From: Hymenopellis radicata
Taxonomy: Eukaryota; Basidiomycota; Agaricomycetes; Agaricales; Physalacriaceae
DNA length: 45,008 nucleotides
Direction: 5' to 3'
NCBI GenBank assembly: GCA_015501595.1
Contig: JADNRX010000418.1
Location: forward strand, 1-45,008
In this document: piece by piece, positions 31,313 to 43,092 of the stretch
How the letters are laid out: every line of letters starts with the position of its first letter
How positions within the stretch are numbered: position 1 is the first letter of the stretch
Position numbers and translations under genes: made by a program
Notes under the pieces: model-generated
The model's database searches: none
The model's input: only the letters and a program-made list of their open reading frames with translations
Told to the model about the DNA's origin: nothing

Positions 31313-34300
31313 TTAAACGACATCGTCCGGAGTATCACGCCAAAATGATTTCCTCCATTGACGGAAAAAGCCCAGCTCTTTCGGAGAGGATTCAAGCTGT
31401 GGTTCCGGTTCCTCAATAATCTATGTGTCATACTGAGCAAGGATCCTGACTGCAATGCCTGAAAACCTACCTGACTTTTCGGAACTATGTACCTCGGGGG
31501 TGTGAAGTGCTCGCGCGCAATATCTTCCGAAAACGTCCCAACCAAGGAAGGTAGCTCGCTAATCGGGCGATAATAGAGGCGCTTGTTTCCATGACCGTCA
31601 AACTTCAGGAGGAGACGAACGAAGTCGTATTCGTTTTCCAGTCCTGCGCAAGCGACAAGTTCAGACAAGTTCGAGACGCACTCCGGCCAATCGCAAGCCT
31701 TGTCGTGGAGTATAGACGCCAATTGCCACAGCCTGTTCTGCATGGCGCTATCGCTCAGCATTAGAATCCGGCTCAGAGCCGTCAAGTGAGCCGGTTCCGC
31801 GATGTACTCCAGAGCTTTTCCAATGACTTCCGAAGACGAAGCAGTACGCGCAGCTAATACATCCAGATAGGTCGCCGCAATGTAGTTAGGACCTAGACAC
31901 CACATCTCGGGAAGTTTGTCAATCTCTGGAGTGTTCGACTTCGAAAGACGCGCGAGCTTAAGCCCGATATCGTGTAACCAGTCATGCTGCATCAAATACG
32001 TATATATCGTTTCCGTCGCCTTCTGTTGTGTGGGGAAGTGGGAGACATATGTGAAAACATAGGAGAGCACCTCCCACCCATTGTAAACGGCACTCGATTC
32101 CAACGCCGCAGTCGTGACGCGCCAGATCCGGATGAAAAGGTCGAAAGTAAGCCAAGAGGCGTTGCCATCGTCAGGGCCACTGGGAAGCTTGTACCGGCGG
32201 TTAAGACCATAAAAGAGGAGTCGCACAATCATAGCCTCGTCAGGAAGGGACATGACTGTACTGGTACCGAAGACCTCCGACTCGACGACAGCTTTAAGGG
32301 CAAATATTGCCGCGCGGTCAATGTCCTTATGTCGAATACACGTTCCAAGTCGTAAAATATAGTCTTTGACGGCATCCAACACTTGACTGAAGACGCGGTT
32401 CCCATGCAGATTTTCAGGAAGTGAAGATGTGGCCTGGATAGATCGAGTTTGAAGCAGCGCGAACACAAGGAGTATGTCGTCTGGAAGATGCTCGGTATGG
32501 TTCGAGATCGACCGTTTGACATGAGGGAAACCAACGTGCATCACCCATTTCACGAATGATGGCCGCATATTGGTACTCAACGCGTTGGCTAACGTCGGTG
32601 ATGTTCCATTGGTCTCTAAGTCGTACCGAGTGATGGCCAGAGGAAACCGTTCTGGTCCAAGGTAATACGAAAACAGTTCGCGATCGTGTATACCGTGGCA
32701 ATTGGAGAAGGAGCAGTCATGGTGCTGCACAGCGCATTTGAGAAGTTGACACCATACAGGAGATGGAGGCGCGTCACCGCAAGAAGACTCGATATCCAGG
32801 AAGTCCAGACCTGACTGCATAGACGCTTCGAGCAGCCTGCCCCAAAAGACGACGTCGAAGGTGGTGTCGCTGCACCAGAGGGTTGAAGCAAGCTGCTTTG
32901 GACAGCTTCTATGGCACGCTCTGGGGAATCGTCGTAGATGAATTGGTATCTATCCTGCTCCTTGTTGAGCATATTGAAGGCACCAAATCGGAGAGCTCCA
33001 CGCTGCATTCGTTCCATGCGATCGACGGGTTGGTCAAAACGATGGTGAACCCTGATTGCCCGTATGACTGCAGGCCTCTCCTCGTCCTCCTGAGAAACGA
33101 AATCAAGAAAACGCCAGGTGTCAGGATTTGACACTGGCGCGGTTATACCGTCAGCTCCGGCGACAACGCCGATACTCTGCGGTGGAAGACCGGCCAGAGA
33201 TTGCACAGCGATACTCTGGACGGAGGCATTGGAAGACGTGTTATGCATCCATGAAACGGCAAGCACATCAAGATTTTCTGCCTGATAAGTAACAGCTGCG
33301 CGCTCTACGTCTTTCAAGGAACGAGCTATCACTGATGACTGAACCCGGCGGCATGCCTTCCAAGATTGTAAGCATTGGCGCACGGAGCTGACCATCCTAA
33401 AGGAGTATAAAGACAAGGGAGTCTTGTATGGACAATTGGCAAAGAAAAGAGGGAGGAGGTTGCTGATAAGATATGCAAGGGCACCAAGTCCGGTCACGCA
33501 CCCTAGGGCTTTGGCCATAGCATAGCTCAAAGAACAGAGGAAGATGATAAAACCGGCAAAGAATACGCCGAGAGAGATGTGCATCAGGACGGGAAGAAGC
33601 CCGATGATGAGGGGGACGTGCCATTGCTGCAGTCCAATAAATCGGAAGTGGCGAATACGGGAACGGTCTCGTGGGGTGCCGGTCGGTAAAATCATGTACT
33701 CGTTGATCCACTGTTTCGTCAACACAGCGACCAGTGTGGTCGTAAGGCTTAGAACAAGGCTTGTGAACCACAAGCCGTTGACCCAAAGATCGACTGATTT
33801 CGCCTGGAAGGCATCGGACGGGTCGGTGTGGTGACCAAGTTCGGCAACCAGCGCGGAAGCACCCTCAGATATGGCGACCTGGACATGGATTAAACGTAGC
33901 ATCAGCGTGGCTGTCACTTGAGCGTAATCCACTCGAAGACTCTGGGAAGTCTGGACAACAAAGGTTGTTACAACACCAGAGAAAAGTGCCGCCTATTGTG
34001 ATAATACATCAGCAGCGAAGCCGCTAGAGCGTGATCAGAAGAAACCTACGAATACAAGGAGCATATCGAGACCGTCTCTCCAATTTTCGACCATGTCAAA
34101 GTCGAACTTGGTAGATTCGTCCATATACGTTTTGAAGACCCTGCTTCTGTCGGCCATCTCTTTGTATTTGGCATCTGGCGGATACTTGTGTTCGTAGTCA
34201 AAAGGATCTATGAGAACACCAAGATCAGCTGCTGTATGGACTGGCTATACGTGAAATATACCGCTGGAACTGGGCGCTGAAGCGCATGCTGATTGCGAAG

Positions 34301-34527
34301 CAACTTGGCATGAGAGTGGCGAGTGTTGTGATGTACAACGAGTGGGGGGGACTCCGTATCAGAATCGACGTCATTGACGGTTGAGTTATCGGACTGCCAA
34401 TGGAAGTTGGGGTCCTCTGCTTGATCAACAGAAGGCTTTGGGCATATGCCAAGGCAATGGCAGCATTGCTGGTGAGGAGTAGACTGCTGCTGGATAGGAG
34501 GCGTACCGCTGGTGGCTCGGAAGACAT
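31313..34527 (-). pseudogene. DUF6535-family membrane protein, copy 4, frameshifted
   Basis: Layout follows copy 3: exon 1 about 34527-34259, exon 2 34207-34050, exon 3 33992-31471 and terminal exon 31420-31313. The core is present (FDYEHKYPPD, MVENWRDGLDMLLVF, LWVNGLWFTSLVLSLTTTLV, VPLIIGLLPVLMHISLGVFF, CPYKTPLSLYSF), as is the helical region (HNTSSNASVQSIAVQSLAGLP). The frame breaks near 32869-32895, where one base is missing relative to copy 3 before DTTFDVVFWG. Exon 1 is one base short before its donor, and its ATG is out of frame with the Cys/His-bearing segment (QQCCHCLGICPKP). The terminal exon after GTAGGT...ATAG encodes GFFRQWRKSFWRDTPDDVV and is intact. Closest relative in the window is copy 3. 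Sequence error cannot be excluded. Confidence 0.8.
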
Positions 34528-34935
34528 GGAGGAGGAGAAGCAAAGAAGAATTGGGAACGGCAACACACCATCATTCTTATACCCGGTGACTGCGCCTATT
34601 ATGGGCAAAATAACAAAAGCGTGCATTTCGGTGCATCTAAGCAGTGCTAATTGTGGGTTTGCGTACTGTCATTCGACAGGAACAAAAGGAAACAAAACTC
34701 CGATTGGTAGACGGTCCGACAGCACGGTCTGAGAGAACTAGTCACTGAGTGACGAGTCAGCAGTAAACACTTCCTCGTCTTTATCTAAGTCATCGTTCGA
34801 GGCTCTATCGTTTAGTGAAACACGACAATCAACGCAGGACCGCCCTGCGTTACATTACTTGGGGGTATTTAAAACTTCAGAACAAGCATAGCCTAGCGCA
34901 TCATCATAACGTGGATGTTCGAACTTGGTACGTGA
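34528..34935. other. Spacer between DUF6535 copy 4 and its small partner gene
   Basis: It matches the position of the 28665-29148 spacer. No gene or clear promoter element was recognised. Confidence 0.4.
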
Positions 34936-35273
34936 TCAACGCCGCGGCGTGAGCTTCATGACCCACTGACGAAAAGCGTCTCCTGTCAATGCGGCATTAC
35001 CAGCTCTCCCAGCGCCATTTCCTGCAGCGTCAAAGGTGGCCTTGATGACCGCCATTGTGAGAGTTCTAAGGCGCACTTAGTATTGCCGAAGGTGACAGAA
35101 CCATCAACGTACGGGGCAATTATGCTATATAGTATATCGTATTGGTCTGAGGTCAGACTGCCCAGAGAGTTGGCAATCTTAACTATCAGAGCATTGCGGC
35201 GGCGACCGACAGTGCCATCATCAGGACGGGATAAATAAGTTGAAGGGGAAGGTTTGTCGAATGCATCAACCAT
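34936..35273 (-). CDS. Small conserved protein B, 96 residues, paired with DUF6535 copy 4
   Basis: Exons 35273-35113 and 35065-34936 with a 47-bp intron (GTACGT...CTTAG) give 96 residues. It has an extra N-terminal segment compared with protein A, then ALIVKIANSLGSLTSDQYDI, the shared phase-2 intron, MAVIKATFDAAGNGAG and the conserved ending NAALTGDAFRQWVMKLTPRR. It is basic at the C-terminus and has no signal peptide or membrane segment. It lies about 400 bp upstream of DUF6535 copy 4 on the same strand. The frame is intact although the partner copy 4 is broken. Function unknown. Confidence 0.7.
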
Positions 35274-36965
35274 CCTCAGTTATAGAGGATGAGAAAACAA
35301 GAGTAGTGAACAAGGGCGGGAGAGGCAGCTAGAAGTATAAGCACGCAAGACGAGTTGGGAACAAACCGAGCGGGTTCAGCGCTGTTGTCAGGACGTGAGT
35401 GACGGTTGCCAGTTATCGTACAAGGCGGGTTACGGTAAAAAGTTCGGCTTGTTCTGAAAAGGGTAGTAGTAAGCGCTTATTCTCTATGTTATACCCAAAC
35501 GTGTACCATGCGGTCCATGCCATCCAGCTTGTCGTCGATTCTCAGGACCATCTGGCAGTATCATTGCGCGCGCAGGAGATTCAAACGATAACTAGATGCA
35601 GAGAATCCTGACATAACCGGAGGAGTTTACGGGAAAATGCGCCACACAACGCGAGTCGCAGGCGAGTTCCGACGCATATAGATTATCAGCATTCAGCGCC
35701 GGAATCGGCCTGCTATTGCCTGCTTGACGTACTGCAGGATATGCAAGGGAAGGGAATTGTGGCTCAGCGACAATATTAAACCTCTTTGGCGGTAGACGAT
35801 AGCGAAACGAGGGCACGTCAGAATGCGATGGCCGTCACGGAGGAAAGCAGATTTACGTCCCAGTCCCGTCGCCGATGAAAGACAAAAGCTAGGAGGTAGA
35901 TGGACAGGGCATTGGGAGCGAAGAACAATAACGGCCCTATCACATTCTCGTGAATACAATAAGGCCGAATCGGGTACGTACTGTCTTGATCAACACAACA
36001 ACAACAGATGGCATCTGGGCGTTCGCTGTTTTTGGATTGCTTGAGCAAAGAATTGACCAACCCAGCTGTATAATTGATGTCGACGGCGCCGAGACGAACA
36101 CCCACGACGCGAGCTGGACGACACGCTTCACTGCGATGCTGTGGTTTATTGCGTTTCTCAGCAAAAGGGCGGATGCGAGAAGTGTAATAGAATGACCATC
36201 GTCCAGGCGGGATTTTGGATATGTGCCAGGGCACATGGACATGTCAATCATACAAATGACAAAGAACGTCGTATATTCGCGCTGGTCCCTTTACCTCGCC
36301 TGAATGTCCCTTTGAGGAGGCCACGTCATTTCTTTCTGCTGAAGATCCCACGCGAGGGAATAGTCCTCCCCTCCACAAAATATGGTCCTGTGCGCAGTGG
36401 GTTATTCGCTCCCTCCAGAGGATGAAGGCGCAAATGGGAGTATCCTCGAGCAATACTACTAGCGAACGGCCGAAAAGTATCCAGGAGGCTGTTGAGAAGT
36501 GTGAGTCGTGTGTATGAGTGTGCAAAATCGAGAAGCACCTAAAAAAACTTGTAACCGAATTGTGTAATCCTACGAGACATTTGGGGTTTCCAGCGTCAAC
36601 GTGGAGTTTCATTGTTTCGTTATTCAGAGAGCTTTTTGGTGAGGCCTTGACATTTATTGACCATTGGTTCGTCGAGCCCATTCCTAAACGTTTGTCGGAC
36701 ACTTTCGACGCCTTGACAATGCTTTCTTGGATATTCGAGGAATTTATGAAAGGGCGCCACGACATTGTAGACACTGTCGAGTGTGCCAGTGAAGGTAAAA
36801 AGAAAGGTTGAAGAAAGGACATGATCGGCTTCGGACCGGACGAGCCGCTTCAGAAATCCAACCATGCGCCGACGTCGACCATCTTCCCTCTTACTACTAT
36901 ACAGTTCGCATCGTAAAAACGCAGAAAAATTGTCGCAGAGCTCCTTCACTCGCTAGTCAATTGAC
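35274..36965. other. Intergenic stretch with unresolved open frames
   Basis: The 35945 region repeats the intron-like sequence seen near 20811 and 29973 (GTGAATACAATA followed by a GTACGTACTGT motif). Next to it, minus-strand frames at 35818-36250 contain hydrophobic stretches (PLLFFAPNALSIYLLAFVF), possibly remains of a membrane protein. Open frames at 36244-36822 (-) and 36518-36811 (+) overlap and I could not choose between them. No gene is claimed. Confidence 0.35.
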
Positions 36966-38299
36966 ATGGAGGCCGCTCGTGACTCCAGGTCCATCGTCAA
37001 TTGCGATGGTGAGTCGTTCTAAAATACATCTTTGATCCAACTCTGAATCCAGACGTAGCCTACATCCTTCGCCTTCCGAATGAAATTCTTCTATTGATAT
37101 TTGACGCGGCCAAGTCTCCGTACGCGTCTCATATTCCTTATCGCCTTGCGGTTGTTTGTCATCGCTTCCGTGACATTCTTGTCCGCGATATGTATCGCGT
37201 TGTCTCCCTGCCGAAGCATAATGAACGACAACGTTCGGCTCTGATTGCACTTCTTCCTTCACACGGACATCATATTCGCCGCCTTGAGGCTTCCGCTCCA
37301 GTAGAAAGGCGCGATTACGAGCCTGACGACGCCCAGGTTTCAAACCTTCTCCTCAGTCTCTCGCGCTGCGCGAAACAGTTTACCAACCTTCGATACCTCC
37401 AACTCCACCTACATACGTTGGATAGGACGTTAACCACCGAACAACAGGTTGACCTTATCGAGATGTTCAAGGTCCTGCCTCCTCACTTGCAGGAGCTCGA
37501 CCTGGCCGGCTTCTTATGGACAGCCGCTGCAAAGGCTTTAGCTGTCGCTCAGCAACCCAACTTACAGCGAATTTTGCTCAACCTTGAGTCGATACCAGGC
37601 GCTTGGATGGCGCCCGCCAAATTAACAGCTAATTGCCCCGCTCTCTTGTCCATTCACATACCAGCCCGTTGGTGCCCTCAGACTTCCTGGTTCACCCAGG
37701 CTTTTGAAGGGTCGAAACTGGAACACATTGCGATTGGATTCGCGGATCTTCCTCAGATTGAGCGTGATAGTGATCTCCACCCGTGCTCGAGGCATTCCAG
37801 TTGTCAGTGGGACACTGGTCTCAGCGACCTCTTTGTGGCATCCTCTTCATCGTTGACCAACCTGACCATCTTCACCGTTTCGTTTCCCACCTCCAGCGTC
37901 GTTCATCACCTAAAACAGGTTACCACTATCACTTTCGAAAACATAGATTTTCATTGGGACGAAGACCTCCTCGACAAACTTGTGGGACCGTTCGCGACTT
38001 CGTCGGTCACGAGCTTACGTCTCGTTCGTTGCTCTGGAATTCCGACGACGTTTGCGGAATGGTTTGAATACACAGGACAATTTCGTCAGTTCTTTCCCGC
38101 ATTGAAGGAACTCGAAGCTGGTCTGTTGTATACCCATGGAGACAAGGAGGACTTCGACGAATACGACTCAGAAGGAGACATCTTCTCTGAAATTGGTGAC
38201 GGCCCCATTTGGCTACCAGAGGTGCGGCGGAAGTTTGTCCAGGACTGTGAGATGCTTGGTATCCATGCGGTCCTGCAGTACGACTGGTGGGAGTCCTAG
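36966..38299 (+). CDS. F-box / leucine-rich-repeat protein 2
   Basis: Exons 36966-37008 and 37053-38299 (44-bp intron, GTGAGT...CCAG) give 429 residues. The F-box core is YILRLPNEILLLIF from residue 18, followed by RLAVVCHRFRDILVRDMYR. LRR-like segments include FTNLRYLQLHLHTLD, LQELDLAGFLW, LTNLTIF and VTSLRLVRCSGIP. It differs from F-box 1 by an acidic insert near the C-terminus (EDFDEYDSEGD). Expected role is substrate recognition in an SCF ubiquitin ligase; the target is unknown. It keeps the ancestral intron acceptor that F-box 1 has lost. Its stop is 34 bp from the stop of the convergent DUF5695 gene, and that 3' arrangement is echoed behind F-box 1. Confidence 0.85.
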
Positions 38300-38333
38300 C
38301 ATTTTTTGCAGAAGTTGAAGACGAACTATTAAA

Positions 38334-41295
38334 TCACTGAAGCGTCGCCGTCGCTTGCCCACTGGAAAACGGAATAACAACTGCTCCAGCATCAACAGTA
38401 TGTGTCCCAGTCACCGCCAACGTACCCACGCCTCCATACCCACTAACCGTCTGCTTCACAACCAGTCGCGCATTCGCCGCCGCAGCCCCTTGACCCACGG
38501 CACTCGCCATCGTAACCGTCACACGATGGGTCGTCGGGTTATACGCCACATGCGTGAACGCGCCCGCGTCCAACGACAGCATCGTCGCAATCGGGGCAAT
38601 GAACACCCGCCTCCTCCCAGTATCCAACACGTCCACCTCGATCGTCGTCCCCACAGACACGACGTGCCCGCCAAACGCCTGCCATCCAAAGTCTGGGTGG
38701 TTGACGATGTACGTCCCGATGCCCATAGAATGGCCAGAGAAGTTCGGTCCGTAGTCGCCGGAGTAGGCGTCCCATTTCATGGTGTCTGGGAAGGAGTGGA
38801 AGGAAGCGGAGGCGAAGCCGCCCTCGTCGATGTTAGACGTCGGCCCTGAGAGACCGCCGTATGCGAGGCGTAAGAGGAAGTAGTTGTCTGGATCCCTTTG
38901 GAAGGCGTCGATGAGAGGGAGGGCGTTGAGGCCGGAGCCGTAGTGGTGGATCATGCGCTCGTATCGCATGAGCTTGCCTCCGTAGATATTATCCCTGTAA
39001 CCCAGTTAATCCAGTAGCATGCGCGAAAGCTTCTGTCTTACCAGTAACGCCTAGCATTCCCGTTATATCCCCAATGCGGGATCAGAGGTTGATACGCGAT
39101 GATAGAGTTCAAGGTGTTCGTAGCCGTCTTCGTATCATTGAAATGGACGCTCCACGCGTAAACGCCTTCCTGGCCAGTCGAATCCCAAGCCATTTCCGAT
39201 CCGAATCTAGCAAAAGTCGCGTTAGATAGAACATATTGGGGGGTTGCGGAATACTCACGGATACTGCTCCGTAGCCCACCTAGCCTGCCTCGACTTCATC
39301 CTACTCTCCACCAAACTCGCTTCATCTGCCCAATCTGATCCCTCTCTGACCAAATCATCCAACAAAAACTTGATCACCGTCTCACCCATCAACCCATCAT
39401 CCGCATATCCAACGGATCCACTGGTCATGGCGCTAACAGTTGTAACCGCATGGCTAAGATACCAATCCCAAGTGTGTACGGTGACAAGATCCGGGTAGTT
39501 ACGTGCGACGCGGTACAAAGCCCAATGCGCCGCGGTGACGTGCACATAGTCATACGCGCGCCCAATGTCGTAGGCATCGGCCCGGTCCCAGGACCACCAG
39601 TTGCCCCAATCGATTGACGATGGGTATGTGTATCCGGGAACCAAGGCGGGCTGGTAGTAAAATACAGACTGACATCGTCAGAGCATCAGAGACAAGACCT
39701 CCTGCTATATGAAATCACAAACCTTCTTTACAGTCCCTACAGAGAATATCAGTATTCATGGTTAATGCAAGTAAAGAAATGGTACCAACCATTAGTGTTT
39801 TGCAACGTTCCCCAAACCGTGCTGTTTATGAATTGCTCCAACTTGGCTACCTCCGCCGCACGGGGCTGCAGATACTCCTTCATCACCGCCGCCAACCACG
39901 ACCCTGCGCCCGCCTCGTCGCTAAGCCCCGCAATCCAGACTCGGGGATCGTTCAAAACTATCGCGTTCACCTCGCGATCATAGCTTATTACCGAGGGCGC
40001 TCTTCCGAATGGATCGCTCTGATTAGTGTACCACTGCGAGGTAGTCAAGAAATTGCCGAGGTCAGAAATACTGGCGACGGCGGCATGGGTAATGAAGTAG
40101 CTGATCGTCTGCAGCGTTCCGTCTTGATACGTGATGGAAAGACGCGCTCGGCCGAAAGAGTGCGCCGTCAAGTCGTAACCGGTCCAGGACGTACTGTCGC
40201 TGTTCGTGGCCCAGGTCAAAGCGCCACTAGGGGTGACAGCTATCGACTGGACCGCTGAAGAGTAGCGCAGGAAGAGTTTGCCTGTCTGATCTGCGGGGAG
40301 GATGTATCCGGGTACACCAGCAGCGACAGGATGGCCCGCGTCAATGAGGGTATCTTCAATAGTCCCGATGGAATCCGCAAGGAGGAACTGCAACCCATAA
40401 GTCCTCGTCTCGCCGGGCTTTAGAGTGTAGGACGTAGGCGCATTCCACGGGGTCGTTGAAGACCATTCTTGGGAAGCATATGCTTGGGTATGGAAGAGCC
40501 ATTCGTATAAGCCCTCAAACGTTTGAGAGTCATACCAGTAACTGGCTTCATTGGACACCTCGTTGAGGTTATGCCATCCCTCAAGTGGTGATCCTGATGC
40601 GGGGATGACGACAAGGGGAGGCAGATTACCGAGAAGAGGAGTGACTTGGACAAAGCCAGCGTCCTGGCCGATGTATGGATCAGTCAGACTGCAGATGGTG
40701 TTCGTCTGGGCCGCTGTACGGGCCGTGAAGATCTGAATATACCGTTAGAAGCGCGAATGAACCGCTGAGCAAAAATGTGACGTACGTTATTGAACTCCAG
40801 AGGGGCACCGACAGAGCCCAGTATAACATTCTGGGTCTGTGGATTGTTTACGTCGAATAGGAGCTGCAGGACGCCGTCCTCTACGACCCAACGGCGCGTC
40901 ACGTTCAACAAGGTGGAGTTGAGTGTCGGCGCCAGACTGGCTTTGGCGAGGGTATTGCCCGAGACACTCTGGGCAGTGACCTTTTGGCGGCTTCTCGACG
41001 AATCGATGGTTGTCCAAGTTGATGTACTGCTCAGTCGCGCTCTAATCGTGATGTCGCCTAGATGATACTGGCTGTTGTTCTGGCGATTAACCATATAGTC
41101 GCGCGGAATGAAATCAAAAGAAGATCCACTCGGCCGGAGAGAGTACGCTGTTTGGGAGTCGGACACAAGCTGAAGATTGAACGTCGTGGTGTTGAAAGTC
41201 GTGAAGCCATTCTGGAGACCGAGCGTTCCTTGACTACGTATACGAGTAACATGAAGACAAAGCCATAGGCAGAGCCCGAGAGCAGGGAAAATCAT
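38334..41295 (-). CDS. Large secreted protein, DUF5695 type
   Basis: Exons 41295-40786, 40732-39790, 39736-39723, 39668-39259, 39206-39042 and 38994-38334 join in phase to 900 residues. A signal peptide covers about residues 1-26 (MIFPALGLCLWLCLHV). The N-terminal half is beta-rich, the middle has the Trp/Tyr-rich stretch SSIDWGNWWSWDRADAYDIG and HVTAAHWALYRVARN, resembling an alpha/alpha toroid, and a beta-rich C-terminus ends VVIPFSSGQ. From memory this matches fungal proteins annotated as DUF5695, sometimes labelled glycoside hydrolase; a polysaccharide-active extracellular role is likely but unproven. The 14-nt exon 39723-39736 is needed to keep the frame (NGTVKKSVFYY). A GTGAGT...CTATAG intron (41297-41343) sits in the 5' UTR. 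Convergent with F-box 2. Confidence 0.85.
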
Positions 41296-41397
41296 GCTAT
41301 AGATAACTGAGCAGCGTTTATGCGGAGCATAAGGCCAACTCACTTGACTGTCCTGAGAACAGAGTGCACTGAACATGCCCTCAACACCATGCGCTCG

Positions 41398-41405
41398 CCT
41401 TTATA
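41398..41405 (-). promoter_or_regulatory. TATA box of the DUF5695-type gene
   Basis: TATAAAGG on the minus strand lies about 105 bp upstream of the ATG at 41295. Allowing for the 47-bp 5' UTR intron, the transcript leader would be about 30 nt, which is plausible. Confidence 0.5.
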
Positions 41406-41413
41406 CGCGTCCT

Positions 41414-41961
41414 TCAGATCTTTTCCCATGACGAACTGAAACCGGTTCCATAGGTCATCTGGAAGTAAAAAAGGAAGCCGACCCACCGAAGATAACCCTT
41501 GTGGTCAGCGCTACTCGTGCTAATGCGCGTCAAAGACAGCATGAGGATAGAAAGCGATACAACGAGGAGGAAGATAAGCGTACAGCTAATTCCGCAGAGA
41601 AATGCAGGGTCAACAACGATATCGCGCATCGCAGGCAAGTAAAGATCGGAAAAGAGTCGAAAAAATGGCATATCCTCAACGCTCCGTTGGGCGGCCCGGC
41701 GCATCCGGCCTTCAATCTCCTGTGGTAGCATGCCCAAGTCATTTATACGACGAAAAGCCGGGGAAGACGTCTGAAGGTTGGAATGGGAAGATGCCCGTAA
41801 TAACGCGCCGGAGGCTGACTCGGAGCCGCCTTAGCATTATATCCCGCAAGACAAGCGTACCAAGCTGATTTGTCAAATGTTAACGTGTCCATTTTGGTGT
41901 TTAACTGAATAGTTGTGGCTGGAAAGGCGCAGGGAGTGTAAGCGGGATGTGTCGAGGACAT
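41414..41961 (-). CDS. Possible small membrane protein, unrecognised
   Basis: A minus-strand frame from the ATG at 41961 encodes about 71 residues (KMDTLTFDKSAWYACLAGYN, ARYYGHLPIPTFRRLP), and a second frame to the stop at 41414 encodes about 102 residues starting EIEGRMRRAAQRSVEDMPFF, with a clear membrane segment (FLCGISCTLIFLLVVSLSIL). They can be joined in phase only by a 29-bp intron (41748-41720, GTATAA...ACAG), which is unusually short. If real, the product has about 172 residues and one or two membrane spans. It could also be two fragments of a broken gene. Confidence 0.4.
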
Positions 41962-43092
41962 GATGGTGAAAAGCAAGCATCGGTCGGCTTTTGCCGGCAC
42001 ATTTTGGGATCCTCCAAGGTGCTCAGTCACTACAAATTGAAAGGAGGAACGAAAAATGTATGCACTCGGAGGAGCCACAGTTCCAAAATCGAGGGTGTGT
42101 AAACACTTCGTCGCGTGAAGGTGGACTCGACTGGTGTCAAAAGTCGACCGGTGGATGATTTGGACTATGTATATACGCTAGTGCATGCATTGGTAGAAAT
42201 ATAAGGAATCAGTCGCAAATATTGGACACTTTTCACCATATATAGATTGCTGATCTGACAGCTTGAGAACCAGAAGCGGTCTTGTAGGTCCAATGACAAC
42301 TCTTTCTTAACCTCCACCTTTAGTCTGGCGAATGGGATGAAAACACGGCACACTTCGATGTTGATTTTCGGAGTGTACAAGTGTGGCGCAGATGAGAGAC
42401 AAGTACTGCGCATGTTATATGTATGAGGCGTAACTCAAATTCATTTCAAAAGGATTGAACACACTTCTTCTAAATTAGACACCCTCCAGCGTCCAGCGCG
42501 GCCTTATCCGATGGTCTGAACCTGTACTACGGCGGGACGGCATAGATGTCAGCAATGAATTACATGCAATTGCAAACCTTGAATGCCTGCTACATTTTAA
42601 AGCGATGTTCGACGAACAGATCGCATTCCACAGCCAAGGACAGCTATGCAACAACTGTGGCGCTGTTGATGGTCACCTGATCAAAGCTTTCGTAACCCCC
42701 TTACCCTTGTTCCGCTCGAAGCTGTCTTGTTCCCTTATAGGCTTCTCACCAACAGCCGGCCCTTCACATTGCATTCCCATCATCAAAAGTACAGTTCCGC
42801 TCTCAAGGCGGAAAGTATTCAACATCTGCCGATTAATTGTCTGTTCAGCCAGTGTGTCCTCTTATGTCGCGTCTATTGTCTCTAGGAACTGATACTGATT
42901 CAAGATTCCAGTCTCCAGCAACTAACATAACCAACGCGTGGCCATCATTGTTATTGTGTCACATCTGTGACGTTGTTCCTTGCTCTTATTCTACTTCCTC
43001 GACAATAACATTTCTACCCTGTGCTGGGGATACATAAACGCACGCCTCCAGACTGATTGGGCATCAACCATCTCTTTCTTTCTTTCCCAGCC
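41962..43092. other. Intergenic, no supported gene
   Basis: This is the region between divergently oriented genes. The open frames at 42165-42413 (-) and 42605-42892 (+) show no domain or splice structure. No repeat was recognised. Confidence 0.45.

Noticed and set aside
36244..36822. Overlapping open frames of 97-192 codons on both strands upstream of F-box 2
   Set aside because: Each looks partly protein-like, but they overlap in conflicting frames, have no recognisable domain and no paralogue in the window to confirm one of them.
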